NCBI RefSeq assembly: GCF_043290135.1 | Contig: NC_134707.1 | Coordinates: 79,936,987 to 80,000,986 of the forward strand | Length of the DNA: 64,000 nt | Source of the DNA: Rhipicephalus microplus | Taxonomy: Eukaryota > Arthropoda > Arachnida > Ixodida > Ixodidae | Direction: 5' to 3' | Shown: positions 24,628 through 36,308 of the stretch, in pieces | How the letters are laid out: the number at the start of each line of letters is the position of its first letter | How positions within the stretch are numbered: position 1 is the first letter of the stretch | Translations under genes and position numbers: made by a program | Notes under the pieces: generated by a model | The model's input: the letters and a program-made list of their open reading frames with translations, nothing else | What the model was told of the DNA's origin: nothing | Database searches by the model: none

Positions 24628-27600
24628 TGACTTTTTATTAGTTTTCATATTTAGTCATGAGGTTACTTGTATACTCAGTGCTGGCGACTGCCCGGTTCGA
24701 AAACACTTGTTCACTGGAGTTGTGTGTAGACAACACTACTAAATGAAGCACTCCTATATGCAACTGTATTCGCCTGTGGCGCAATTGGTTAGCGCACCAT
24801 ACTTATACGACGGGTCTCTTGAGCTATGCCTGGGTTGTAAGTTCGAGGCTCACCAGGGGAATCAACTTTTTATTTGTTTTTGTATTTAGTCATGAGGTCT
24901 TTTGCTCATACTGGCGACTTCCTGGCTCGAAAACATTTGTTTACTTGGGGTATGTACAGGAAACATTCATTCTTGCACCGCTCCTACGTGCAACCATATT
25001 CCCCAGTGACGCAATTCGTTAGCACACGGTACTTATACGACATTTCTCGAGAGCTATGCTTGGGTTGCGGGTTCGAGCCCTACTTGGGAATGAAATTTTT
25101 ATTAGTTTTCATCATTAGTCATGAGGTTGTATAACCAATGCTGGCGACTTCCTGGCTCGAAAACATTTGTTTACTAGAGGTATGTGCAGCGAACATTCAT
25201 TCTTTCAGCGCTCCTATGTGCAACCATATTGCCCAGTGACGCAATTGTTAAGCGCACGGTACTTATACGACAGTTCTCGGAAGCTGTGCCCGGGTTGTGA
25301 GTTCGAGCCCCACCTGAGACTTGAAATTTTTGTTAGTTTTCATAATTAGTCATGAGGTTAATTGTATACTCAATACTGACGACTGCCTGGCTCGAAAACT
25401 TTTCTTTATGGAGTTGTATGTAGACAACACTTCTAAAGGAAACACTTCTACGTGCAACCCTATTCCCCAGTGGCGCAATTGTTTAGCGCACGGTACTTAT
25501 ACGACAGTTATCGTAAGCTATGCCGGGGTTGTGAGTTCGAGCCTCTCCTGGCGAATTATACTTTTATTATTTCATAATTAGTCATGAGGTTGTATACTCA
25601 ATGCTGGCGACTTCTTGTCCCGAAAACATTTGTTTACTGAAGGTGTGTGCAGGAAACATTCTTTAAAGCACCGCTCCCACGTGCGACCGTGTCCCCCAGT
25701 GTTGCAATTGCTTAGCGCACGGTACTTACACGACAGTTCTCGTGAGGTATGGCGTGCTTGTGAGTTCGAGCTTCCCTGGTGAATAAACTTTATATCAGTT
25801 TTCATATTTAGTCATGAGGTTAATTGTATACTCAATGCTGGCGACTGCCTGGCTCGAAAACATGTGTACTGGAGTTGTGTGTAGACAACAGTACTAAAGG
25901 AAACACTCCTAAGTGCAACTGTATTCCCCAGTGGCGCAATTGGTTAGCGCACCGTACTTATACGACAGTTATCGTGAACTATGCCTGGATTGTGAGTTCG
26001 AGCCTCACTGGGTAATGAAATGTTTATTAGTTTTCATAATTAGTCATGATGTTGTATACTCAATGCTGGCGACTTCTTGTCCCGAAAACAGTTGTTTACT
26101 GGAGATATGTGCAGAAAACATTCTTTAAGGCACCGCTCCTAAGTGTGACCGTGTTCCCCAGTGGCACAATTTGTTAGCGCATGATACTCATATGACAGTT
26201 CTCGTTAGCTATGCCGGGGTTGTGAGTTCGAACCTCACGTGGAGAATGAATTTTTATTAGTTTTCATATTTTGTCATGAGGTTAATTGTATACTCAGTGC
26301 TGGCGACTGCCTGGCTCAAAAAACTTGTTTACTGGAGTTGTGTGTAGACAACAGTTTAAAGGAAACACTTTTACGTGCAACCGTATTCCCCAGTGGCGCA
26401 ATTGGTTATCGCACTCTTCTTATACGACAGTTATCGTGAGTCATGCCTGGGTTGTGAGTTCGAGCCTCACCTGGGGAATGAGTTTTTTTTTAGTTTTCAT
26501 ATTTAGTCATAAGGTTGTGTACTCATACTGGCGACACCCTGGCTCGAAAACATTTGTTTACTGGAGGTATGTGCAGGGAACATTCTTTAGGGAACCGTTC
26601 TTACGTGCAACCGCGTTCTCCAGTGGCGCAATTGGTTAGTGCACGGTACTAATACGACAGTTATCGTAAACTATGCAGGGGTTGTGAGTTCGAGCCTTTC
26701 CTGGCGAATTAAACTTTTATTAGTTTTATTATTTAGTCATAAGGTTAATTGTATACTCACTGCTGGCGATTTCCTGGCTCGAAAACATTTCTTTACTGAA
26801 GGTATGTGCAGGGAACATTCTTTAAGGCACCGCTGCTACGTGCACCCGTATTCCCCAGTGGCTCAACTGGTTAGCGCACCGTACTTATACGACAATTATC
26901 GTGAGCTATGCCTGGGTTGTGAGCTCGAGCCTCACCTGGGGAATGAAATTTTTATTAGTTTTTTCATTAGGCATGAGGTTAATTGTATACTCAATGCTGG
27001 CGACTTCCTGGCTCGAAACCATTTGTTTACTGGAGTTGTGTGCACACTACATTAGCCCAGTAGCGCAATCGGTTAGCGCACCGTACTTATACGACAGTTA
27101 TCGTGAACTATTCCTGGGTTGCGAGTTCGACCCTCACCTGGGGAAGGAAATTTTTATTAGTTTTCATATTTAGTCATGAGGTTGTGTACTCATACTGGGG
27201 ACTTCCTGGCTCGAAAACGTTTGTTTACTGGGCGTATGTGCAGGGCACATTCTTTAAGGCACCGCTCCTAAGTGCGACCGTGTTCCCCATTGGCGCAATT
27301 GGTTAGCGCACCGTACTTAAACGACAGTTATTGTGAGCTATGCCGGGGTTGTGAGTTCGAGCTCACCTTAGAATGAAATTTTTATTAGTTTTCATAATTA
27401 TACGTCAGGTTGTTTGTATGCTCAAAGCTGGCGTCTTCCTGGTTCGAAATATTTGTTTACTGGAGGTATGTGCAGGGAACATTCTTTAAGGCACCGCTCC
27501 TACGTGCAACCGTATTCCCAGTGGCGCAATTGGTAAGCCCACGGTACTTATACCACAGTTCTCGGTTGCTATGCCGAGTTGTGAGTTCGAGCCTCACCAG

Positions 27601-28921
27601 GGGAACGAAATTTTTATTAGTCTTCATATTTAGTCTTGAGGTTAATTGTACACTCGATGCTGGCGACTGCCTGGCTCAAAAACACTTGTTTACTAGAGTT
27701 GTATGTAGACAACAGTACTAAAGGAAACACTCCAACTTGCAACCGTATTCGCCAGTGGCGCAATTGGGTAGCGCACGATGCTTATACGATAGTTCTCGTG
27801 AGCTATGCCGGGGTTGGGTGTAAGAGCCTCACTTGGGGAATGAAATTTTTATTAGTATTCATATTCATTCTTGAGGTTAATTGTATACTCAATGCTGGCG
27901 ACTGCCTAGCTCGAAAACATTTGTTTACTGGAGTTGAGTTGTGTGTAGGCAACAGTACTAAAGGAAACAGTCCTATGTGCAATGGTATTCCCCATTGGCG
28001 CAATTAGTTGTCGCACCCTTCTTATACGACCGTTATCGTGAATAATGCCTGGGTTGTGAGTTCGAGCCTCACCTGGGGAATGAAATTTTTATTAGTTTTC
28101 ATATTTAGTCATGAGGTTGTGTACTCGTACTGGCGACACCCTGGCTTGAAAACATTTGTTTACTGGAGGTATGTGCAGGGAACATTCTTTAAGGCACCGT
28201 TCCTACGTGCGACCGCGTTCCCCAGTGGCGCAATTGGTTAGTGCATGGTACTTATACGACAGTTCTCGTGAGCTATGCCGGAGTTGTGAGTTCGAGCCTC
28301 ACCTTGGGAATGTTTTTTTATTATTTTTCATAAATAATGATGAGGTTAATTGTATACTCAAAGCTGGCAACTTGTTGTGCCGAAAACATTTGTTTACTGG
28401 AGGTATGTTCAGGGATCATTCTTTAAGGCACCGCTCTGTCGTGCGACCTTGTTCCCCAGCGGCGCAATTGCTTAGCGCACGAAACTTATACGACAGATTT
28501 AGTTAGCTATGGCGTGCTTGTGAGTTCGAGCCACCCTTGGGAATAAAATTTTTATTAGTTTTCATATTTAGTCATGAGGTTAATGGTATACTCAATGCGG
28601 GCGACTGCCTGGCTCGAAAACTTTTGTTTACTGGAGTTGTGTGTAGACAACAAAACTAAAGGAAACACTCCTACGTGCAATAGTATTCCCCAGTGGTGCA
28701 ATTGGTTAGCGCACCATATTTATACGACAACTATCGTGAGCTATGCCTGGGTTGTGAGTTCGAGCCTCACCTGGGGAATGAAATTTTTGTTAGTTATCAT
28801 TATTAGGCATGAGGTTAATTGTATACTCAATGCTGGCGACTTCCTGGTTCGAAAACATTTGTTTACTGGAGGTATGTGCAGGGACCATTCTTTAAGGCAC
28901 CGCTCCTTCGTGTGACCGTGT

Positions 28922-29013
28922 TTCCCAGTGGCGCAATTGGTTAGCGCACGGTACTTACACGACAGTTCTCGTGAGCTATGCCGGGGTTTTGAGTTCGAGC
29001 CTCACCTGGGGAA
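28922..29013 (+). tRNA. tRNA-like copy with UAC anticodon (Val-type)
   Basis: The acceptor TTCCCAG/CTGGGGA pairs throughout with one T-G wobble. The D and anticodon stems are intact. The T stem TTGAG/CTCAC has one mismatch. The loop gives anticodon TAC, with the same intron and a T5 run downstream. Confidence 0.45.
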
Positions 29014-30986
29014 TGAAATTTTTATAAGTTTTCATTATTTGTCATGAGGTTGTATACTCAATGCTGGCGACTTCCGGCCCCGAAAACATTTGTTTTCTGG
29101 GGGGTATGTGCAGGAAACGTTCTTGAAGGCACCACTCCTACGTGCGACCGTGTTCCCCAGTGGCGCAATTTCTTAGCGGGCGGTACTTACACGACAGTTC
29201 CCGTGAGCTATGCCGGGGTTTTGAGTTCGAGCCTCACCTGCGGAATGAACTTTTTATTAGTTCTTATATTTAGTCATGAGTTTGTATACTCAATGCTGGC
29301 AACTGCCTGGAGTTGTGTGTAGACAACAATACTAAAGGAAACACTCCTATGTGCAACTGTATTCGCCTGTGGCGCAATTGGTTAGCGCACGGAACTTATA
29401 CGAGAGTTATCGTGAGCTATGCCTGGGTGTTGAGTTCGAGCATCACCTGGGGAATGAAATGTTTATTAGGTTTTGTACTTAGTCATGAGGTCTTGTACTC
29501 ATACTGGCGACTTCCTGGCTCGAAATATTTGTTTACTGGGGGTATGTACAAGGAACATTCATTCTTGCACCGCTCCTACGTGACACCATATTCCCCAGTG
29601 ACGCAATTGGTTAGCGCACGGTACATATACGATAGTTCTCGAGATCTTTGCCGGGGTTGTGAGTTCGAGCCCCACTTGGTAATGAAATTTTTATTAGTTT
29701 TCATAATTATACTTGATGTTAATTGTATACTCAATGCTGGCAACTGCCTGGCTCGAAAACATTTGTTTACTGGAGTTGTGTGTAGACAACAGTACTAAAG
29801 GAAACACTCCTACGCGCAACCGTACTCCCAGTGGCGCAATTGGATAGCGCACCGTACTTATACAACAGTTCTCGTGAGCTATGTCGGGGATGTGAGTTCG
29901 AGCTTCACCTTGGAAAAGAATATTTATAAGTTTTCGTATTTAGTCATGAGGTTGTATACTCAATGCTGGAGACTGCTTGGTTTGAAAACATTTGTTTATT
30001 GGAGTTGTGTGTAGACAATAGTCTTAAAGAAAACCCTCCTACGTGCAATCATATTCCCCAGTGGCGCAATTGGTTAGCGCACGGTACTGGTACGAGAGTT
30101 ATCATGAGCTATGCCTGGGTTGTGAGTTCGAGGCTCACCTGGGGAATGAATTTTTTATTAGTTTTCATATTTAGTCATGAGGTTGTGTACTTATACTGGC
30201 GACTTCCTGGCTCGAAAACATTTGTTTACTGGAGGTATGTGCAGGGAACATTCTTTAAGGCACCATTCCTACGTGCGACCGTGTTCCCCAGTGGCGCAGT
30301 TGGTTTGCGCGCGGTACTTATACGACGGTTATCGTGAGCGCTGCCTGGGTCTGAGTTCGAGCCTCACCTGGGGAATGAAATTTTTATTAGTTTTCGATAT
30401 TAGGCATGAGGTTATTTCTATACTCAAGGCTGGCGACTTCCTGGTTTGAAAGCATTTGTTTACTGGAGGTATGTGCAGGTAACGTTCTTTGAGGTCCTGC
30501 TCTTTTGAGCAACCGTATTTCCTAGTGGCGCAATTGGTTAGCGATCGGGACTTATACGACAGTTATCGTAAGCTATGCCGGGGGTGTGAGTTCGAGCCTC
30601 ACCTGGGGAATGAAATTGTTATTAGTTTTCATCATTTGTCATGAGGTTAATTGTACACTCAATGCTGGCGACTTCTTGGCTCGAAAACATTTGTTTGCTG
30701 GAGGTATGTGCAGGGAACATTCTTCAAGGCTCCGCTCCTACGTGCAACAGTTTTCCACAGTGGCGCCATTGGTTACAGCACGGTACATAAACAACAGCTC
30801 TCGTGAGCTATGCCGGGGTTGTGAGTTCGAGCCTCACCTGGGGATGAATTTTTTGTTAATTTTCATATTTGGTCACGAGAATGTATACTCAATGCTGGCG
30901 ACTGTCTGGCTGGAAAAAATTTGTTTACTGAAGTTGTGTGTAGACAACAGTCCTAAAGGCAACCTCCTAGGGGCAACCGCATTCAT

Positions 30987-31001
30987 CAGTGGCGCAATTG
31001 G
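30987..31001 (+). repeat. Left target-site copy of LINE A
   Basis: CAGTGGCGCAATTGG, the tRNA segment from the acceptor end into the D loop. The near-identical CAGTGGTGCAATTAG follows the element at 35791-35805, with two differences over 15 bp. Confidence 0.75.
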
Positions 31002-31022
31002 ATTCCACTTCCGGCCACGACA

Positions 31023-32218
31023 GTGCACGGACGTGCTATCATGTGCTCCCGTGTAGGGGTGGTTTCAGCGGCCCGTGTGGGCCGTGGTATCAGGTGGGCC
31101 GAAAAGCCAAGCGAATATTTCCAGGATGTTCTGGCTCAGTTGGCATCGGGTGATTCTGTTTTGCACACCGTTTTATTGAACGGAAAGGTAAAAGCCAGGC
31201 CATATCGAGTGAAGCATGTCCTAGATAGCTCTGCTCGTCTTTCGTTGTTGCCCTAAGTGGTTGCCCTTGGGGCATACCAATAGAATCACATTTAGGCAGG
31301 GACGTTCAAGGAAGATGAGGGCAAAAAGGAGTTGCTGGCGGCGGAGTCATTCAACGTGAAAGGCTATTACTGTATGGTGGTTGACCCCTGTGATCGAGGT
31401 GTGCGGCAGAAGTTGTACCTGCTTCTTCACGGCGTGCCGGACGAAGATGTGTGAGTCGCCTTAGCGCCTTACGGGAAAGTGACCGAAGTAAGCAGCGGAA
31501 AGGGGAAGATGCAGGGTTAAAATGACAAAGAATCAACCACTCGATCGGTTACGCTGAGGCTACACGCGGGCGTTTCCGTGGACGACCTGCCACACCAACT
31601 ACGAGTTTCGGAAGACAACGCGCTCGTCGTCATTCCGGGCAGAGCACCACTCTGCCTCCAATGTCGGGGCATAGGTCACATTGAATGGGATTGCCGCGTG
31701 CCGCGCTGTCGTCGCTAAGGCCACAATGACGCTCAATGCGTGAGGTCATACGCAAGCATTATCAGTCCAGGCCGAAAAGACAAGGTGGATGAACACATAA
31801 TCGATGCCATGGATGCCGAAGAAGCGAGCAGGGAAGACGGCAGTGCGAAAGGCTCTGCGACGCCCCCTTGACATTCTTCTGGGCCGCACTTGAAGTGACC
31901 GAAGAAGGCGACAAGCACTATGCTGCACCAGGAACAAATATAGACACGGCAACAGGAGACGACGACGCTACAGCAGCGAGCACGTCATCTAGGGCTGCGC
32001 GAGAGGACGGCCCGAGAGCAACGGATGACTTGATGACCGAGGCCGGAAACATCGCTTTAAAGCGAGCTCGTGAAACACTGGACAGTACAACAAATGTTGA
32101 CTCATCGACCGCCGGGGAACCCCCCACAAAGACGGTGATTTGTCGGTGGCCTACCTTCAAGCCAAGACCAAACCTGCCGCCTGACCGCTGGGGCACTCAA
32201 ACGTCACCTCCCCCGTAG
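31023..32218 (+). pseudogene. LINE A ORF1 (gag-like, zinc knuckle), disrupted
   Basis: A nucleic-acid-binding ORF1. In-frame pieces align by eye with copy B: LNGKVKARPYRV near the N-terminus, then VPDEDV, a DDLPHQL segment, and a CCHC knuckle in CLQCRGIGHIEWDC (~31650-31695). A second knuckle follows (CRVPRCRR, stop, GHNDAQC), broken by a stop. Its remnant YASI and an acidic linker come next, and the conserved KPRPNLPPD tail is at ~32160. At least five stops or frameshifts are visible, so no protein is made. The ORF would coat the element RNA. Confidence 0.7.
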
Positions 32219-32390
32219 CGGAGGAGGCGTTCCGACGCCTTCTACGCTGAGCATAACCGCTGTAGCGACATGAGAACGACACCAGGCCAAACAACGTTCA
32301 TGGTGTGGCAACTAACTTTGAAACTGGTATTCACGTTGTGACGTCACGAGGACTCTGTTCGCGCAGGAGGCAATGCCAGATTAGTCCATT

Positions 32391-35300
32391 TTGTTGGAAA
32401 ACGACATAGACCTGTACAAGAAACTAAAATGGAAAGTGAAAAACAAACGGAGCAAATGGTTCAAATTTTTCGCTCTACGTGCGTTTGTCATGCTGTTGGG
32501 TGGTCAGGAGGCTGCGTCGTTTTTATACGAAGTTGTAGCGCGGTTGTTGAAAATGTGTCTACCTGCGATAGCGGTCGGCTGGTTGTGTGCGATCTCATTT
32601 TTTCTGGAATCTCTTGGCACGCTAAGTGTGTTCATGCACCAAACAGATCGCACGAAAGGGAAAGTTTTTTCAGAGCGGTTGAAGGGCTTTTGAAAACAGA
32701 GAGGAATGTTCTGTTTCTAGGAGATTTTAATTGTGTCTGTAGAGCTGAAGATAAAACAACAAGCATCAGTATGTGCGATAGAAGCGCTGAGCTGTTGAAT
32801 ACAACAGTGAATGAGAGAGAACTGGAAGATATCGGCTATGTAATGACGCGAAGAGGTGAAGTACGGTACGCGCCCTTTCAAGGTCTTTCGCACGCGAGGT
32901 TAGACAGATTATGTTTGTCGGCAAAGTTGGTACCACTATGCTCACCTTACGAAACTCAACATCTTAGCTTTAGCGATTATTGTCTGATCAAGGTCAACAT
33001 TGGCGAAAAACGTAAGGCTGTGAAGTTTATTTAGATTCTATGGAAATTGAATGAAAAACTGCTGCAAGATAAAATATTTATCACAAGAACCCAAGAATGC
33101 CTTTCAAATGCTGTTTGTTTGGAGACCAATAACTTCATAGCTGTTTGGGAGCAAATTAAGTGTGATATAAAGATGGTTGTGATAGAGAGAGCCTATGTAT
33201 TACGTAATAAGGAAAGGCAACAAGAAAAGCACTCACAAAGCGAACTGGACTACATGTTGGGCGTAGAAAATGAAGAGCTGGGAAAATATAAAAAAGAAAT
33301 AAAGGAGGTGAAAGCAAAGCCAGAATTCATCGACGAAGAAAAGTACCGCGGAACAATGATAAGAGCTCGCACTGAAGGGCTGTGGGTGGGCGAAACGCCC
33401 ACTAAGTGAGTGCTCAGTGAAGAAAAGAAACATGCAGCAGACAAAAGGATAACTGAAATTCGATACCGCAATCACATTACCCGGGACCGCGAAAAGATAA
33501 GCCACGCCTTTGTTGAGTGTATATGAAACTTCTCAGCAATACAATTAATAACCCCAAACAATACAAAGAGGACTTTCTGGCCCTTATGCTGAGATTAGGA
33601 GACTCTGAGCGGGAGCTACTAGAAGTAGAAATCACTGTGGCAGAAATTAAAGCAGCTATAGATAACCTGAGTAACGGCAAGTCACCAGGGCCAGATGGGC
33701 TGGGTGCTGCCGTATACAAATGCTTCAAGACAGAAATGTCACTGGCCTTACAACGAGTTATCAAAAAAATGCTACGAGAAGAAGCTAACACCTCATTTTT
33801 AGGACAGCACACGTAGTATTAATCCCCAAAACTGATGACCCCGCAAAGCTACTTTCAGTGGAATCCTACCGACCTATGAGTATAAGCAACACCGACTATA
33901 AAATATACATGAAGGTTCTAGCAAGACGGCTTCAAAGCATTGTCACATCTCTTGTCGGCCCGCATCAGACATGTGTTATTAAGAGCCGAACCATATTCAC
34001 AAACATACACGTAGCCAGAAGTATTTTATAATGCTGTGACGCAAAGCATGATCATGCACGTGGCCATGATTCAGGAAGATCTGCATAAAGCGTTCGACAA
34101 AGTTGTACATGAAGTTTTGTTTTTATTCCTGGAACATGTGAATGAAGGAACTGTCATTACCGAAGGCGTTAGATTAATGTATCACGACTCTACGGCGAAT
34201 TTGTTAATCAACATAGAAGTAAGTGCTCCAATTCCTGTGTGCTCGAGCGCGAAGTAAGGTTTTGTTTTGTCGCCACTCCTTTTTGCGCTTTACTTGGAGC
34301 CATTTGGATTGCGATTACTTGCAACACCAAGTATAAGGGTGTATACGTTTCTCAGCAGTGAAATTAAACTTTTAGCTTATGCTGATGACGTTGCAGTGTT
34401 TTGCAGTGACAAAGAACGTGTGCAAGAAGTTGTACGAATAGCTAGGAAAGTTTGTGCAGCAACGGGTAGTGCAAGTAGTTGGCCAAAATGCCTGGACTTT
34501 TTGCATGGTCAGTGGCAAAGCACACCTAAAGTTTATTGTAACATGAATTGGAAAATCATGCCGGGAAAGTACCTTGGCGTGCCTTTGGATCATTACCGCA
34601 ACGCTACTGAGTATTGGTCTGAGGAAAATAAACGCATTAGAAATTGTACTGATAAGTGGTGTGGACGCAATTTTTTAATGTTCGCCAGAACTTCCGTATG
34701 CAATGTATTTTTGGTGTCAAAAGAGGTCTGTGTATTACAGGTGTTAACCGTGACACGTACTTCAGCCCAATAAATGTACCGAGTATTCGCGACCTTTATA
34801 TGGGGATCGCAGTGGGAGCGCACGAGCCGGTGAAATTCACTTCATATGATAAAATATGGTGGTCCGGGGCTTTTACATTTGTTATTCGAGCAGTTGGTGA
34901 GCAAATTTATGTTTCTTCGAGATCAGACTCATAATTTCTTGAGAGCAGTGATCCAAGCAAGACTGCAGAACCCCTTACCTGATTTTGTCGTGTCATCCTT
35001 TTCTTTCGAAGATGCGCCACTCAGTCCTTATTTGCGAGAAGTAGTTACGGCTACACGCCTGCTCAAGGAAAGATTTTCGTACGAATACTTGTCCGGCGTG
35101 CCTAAAAAGAAACTGTATCGTGACCTGCTTGATTTCTTCTTACCAGTGCCTGTCTATCGAGCTCCGTACAAGCTAGGTTCTGAGCGTGACGTGTTAAAGC
35201 GTGTTAAGAGAATGCCAGTCAGACCTGCTGTGAAAACATTCTTCTTTCAAGTGCATACCGGCACTCTCCCTGTACTGTCAAGGCTAAAAATTAAAGGGCT

Positions 35301-35667
35301 TTCTGTACCGTGGTTCGTCAACTGTCTAATCTGCGGCAAACCAGAAAACAATAAATCATATCTTTCTTGATTGCAATGATGCTGTTTTTTTGTGGGACGT
35401 ACTACAACGGACTCTAAAAAAAGATCTATACCTATAAACGCTTTCGGAATCCATTTTCTTCCGTGTACAGCTGCAGGGGCAGTGCCGAGTGACATATTAA
35501 TGTAGCTTTGCATGCATAGTATGTGGAAGACAACAATGGATGTTCGACATAATCGTATAGACGCTCATTCAGCAAGAGGCTATTTTGTTGAGAGTATGCT
35601 GTATATACGAGACTTGTTTAAAGCGCAGCCTGAACCACCCGAGTGGTTACCTGTATTCGACCAATAG
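32391..35667 (+). pseudogene. LINE A ORF2 (endonuclease and reverse transcriptase), disrupted
   Basis: The endonuclease enters at VQETKME (~32414), so the first strand of the fold is missing. FLGDFNCVC is at ~32714, and the final SDH is altered to SDY (~32970). The RT has SPGPDGLGAA (~33684), a frame-broken PISLTNTDYK region, DLHKAFDKVVH (~34078), SPLLFALY, and an intact YADD in LLAYADDVAVF (~34370). The C-terminal part has KTFFFQVHTGTLP and a CLICGKPE zinc-binding segment, and ends at TAG 35665. Stops and frame changes occur throughout. It would nick the target and prime cDNA synthesis there. Confidence 0.8.
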
Positions 35668-35790
35668 GCTTCTGTGAAGCCTTTTTAAACCACGTGCAAT
35701 GGCCAAGCTGATGCCGGTGTTTTAATAGGTGTATATATTTTGTGCGTAATTCTTTTGCTTGTGGTTATTAAAATCAAAAAAGAAAAAATT

Positions 35791-35805
35791 CAGTGGTGCA
35801 ATTAG
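35791..35805 (+). repeat. Right target-site copy of LINE A
   Basis: CAGTGGTGCAATTAG directly after the A-rich tail and TT. It matches the left copy at 13 of 15 bases. Confidence 0.7.
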
Positions 35806-36251
35806 TTAGCTCACGGTACTTATACGACAGTTTTCGTATGCAATGCCGGGATTGTGAGTTCGAGCCTCACCTGGGGAACGAATTTTATATTAGTTTTAAG
35901 ATTTAGTCATGATGTTCTATACTCAATTCTGTCGACTGCCTGGCTCAAAAACATCTGTTTACTGTAGTTATGTGCAGAGAATATTCTTTAAGGCACCGCT
36001 CCTACGTGCAACTGCATTCCCCAGTGGCGCAATTGGTTAGCGCACCGTACTTATACGACAGTTCTCGTGAGCAATGCCGGGGTAGTGAGTTCGAGCCTCA
36101 GCTGTTAATGAACTTCTTATTAGCTTTAAGATTTAGCCATGAGGTTGTATTCTTAAGTTTGTCGACTTCCTGGCTCGAAAGCATTTGTTTACTGGAGTTA
36201 TGTGCAGGGAACATTCTTCAAGGCACCGCTCCTACGTGCGACCATATTCCC

Positions 36252-36266
36252 CAGTGGCGCAATTGG
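36252..36266 (+). repeat. Left target-site copy of LINE B
   Basis: CAGTGGCGCAATTGG. The right-hand counterpart at 41360-41374 is CAGTGGCGCGATTGC, with two differences. Confidence 0.75.
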
Positions 36267-36308
36267 CATTCCACTTCCGGTCACCACAGTGTACGGACGT
36301 GTGCATCA

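Larger units (their letters stand above)
21768..26404 (+). repeat. Tandem segmental duplication, copy 2 (4,637 bp)
   Basis: Second copy of 17131-21767. After 26404 the sequence departs: GGTTATCGC instead of CTTAGCGC. The junction in shared tRNA A-box sequence fits unequal crossing-over between units. An assembly artefact (haplotypes placed in tandem) cannot be excluded from the sequence. Confidence 0.9.
12564..31001 (+). repeat. tRNA-Ile(UAU)-like tandem array, block II
   Basis: This continues block I in the same orientation and ~231-bp period, about 80 units by length. It contains the recent 4,637-bp duplication and older higher-order copies: 13.93-15.5 kb resembles 18.1-19.7 kb at an offset near 4,183, and 13.3-13.6 kb resembles 27.4-27.7 kb. 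The block ends inside a tRNA unit after GGCGCAATTGG, where LINE copy A starts. The two spacer types seen in block I are interspersed here too. A subset reads CTTACA in the anticodon loop (anticodon UAC) and another CTAATA (AAU). Confidence 0.93.
31002..35790 (+). mobile_element. LINE copy A, Tx1/L1-like, inserted in the tRNA unit
   Basis: The element is 4.8 kb. Its 5' end ATTCCACTTCCGG directly abuts the tRNA segment ending AATTGG. The 3' end is A-rich (AAAATCAAAAAAGAAAAAA) and is followed by CAGTGGTGCAATTAG, the start of the rest of a tRNA unit. It has a two-ORF layout: a zinc-knuckle ORF1, then ORF2 with endonuclease, reverse transcriptase and a C-terminal Cys-rich region, and no RNase H. 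This fits the L1/Tx1 group. It is full-length at the 5' end but broken by many stops, with a deletion between ORF1 and the endonuclease relative to copy B. Confidence 0.85.
35791..36266 (+). repeat. tRNA-like array remnant between LINE A and LINE B
   Basis: About two units. The first begins with CAGTGGTGCAATTAG and so lacks the first acceptor bases. The second (~36016) has a decayed 3' acceptor (GCTGTTA). A third is cut after AATTGG at 36266 by LINE B. Anticodons read TAT. Spacers here use TTTTAAGATTTAG and TCTGTCGACTGCC, as in the block at 41.4-42.9 kb. Confidence 0.9.

Noticed and set aside
179..31001. CRISPR array
   Set aside because: Regular spacing, but the repeats are 231 bp with related spacers, in a clearly eukaryotic context with LINEs and SINEs.
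871..31056. Dozens of 60-205-codon plus-strand ORFs with recurring peptides such as RNWLAHGTYTTV and HEVVYSMLATAWLEN
   Set aside because: They are the tRNA and spacer sequence read in frame. The period is near 3 x 77, so the same peptides recur. Frames break wherever a unit has an indel, and the ORFs cover tRNA stems. Not proteins.
31002..35790. LINE A as an R1/R2-type element
   Set aside because: The endonuclease is AP-type, not restriction-like, which excludes R2. There are no 28S flanks, and the TDYK-type RT motifs and C-terminal zinc region look like the Tx1/L1 group.
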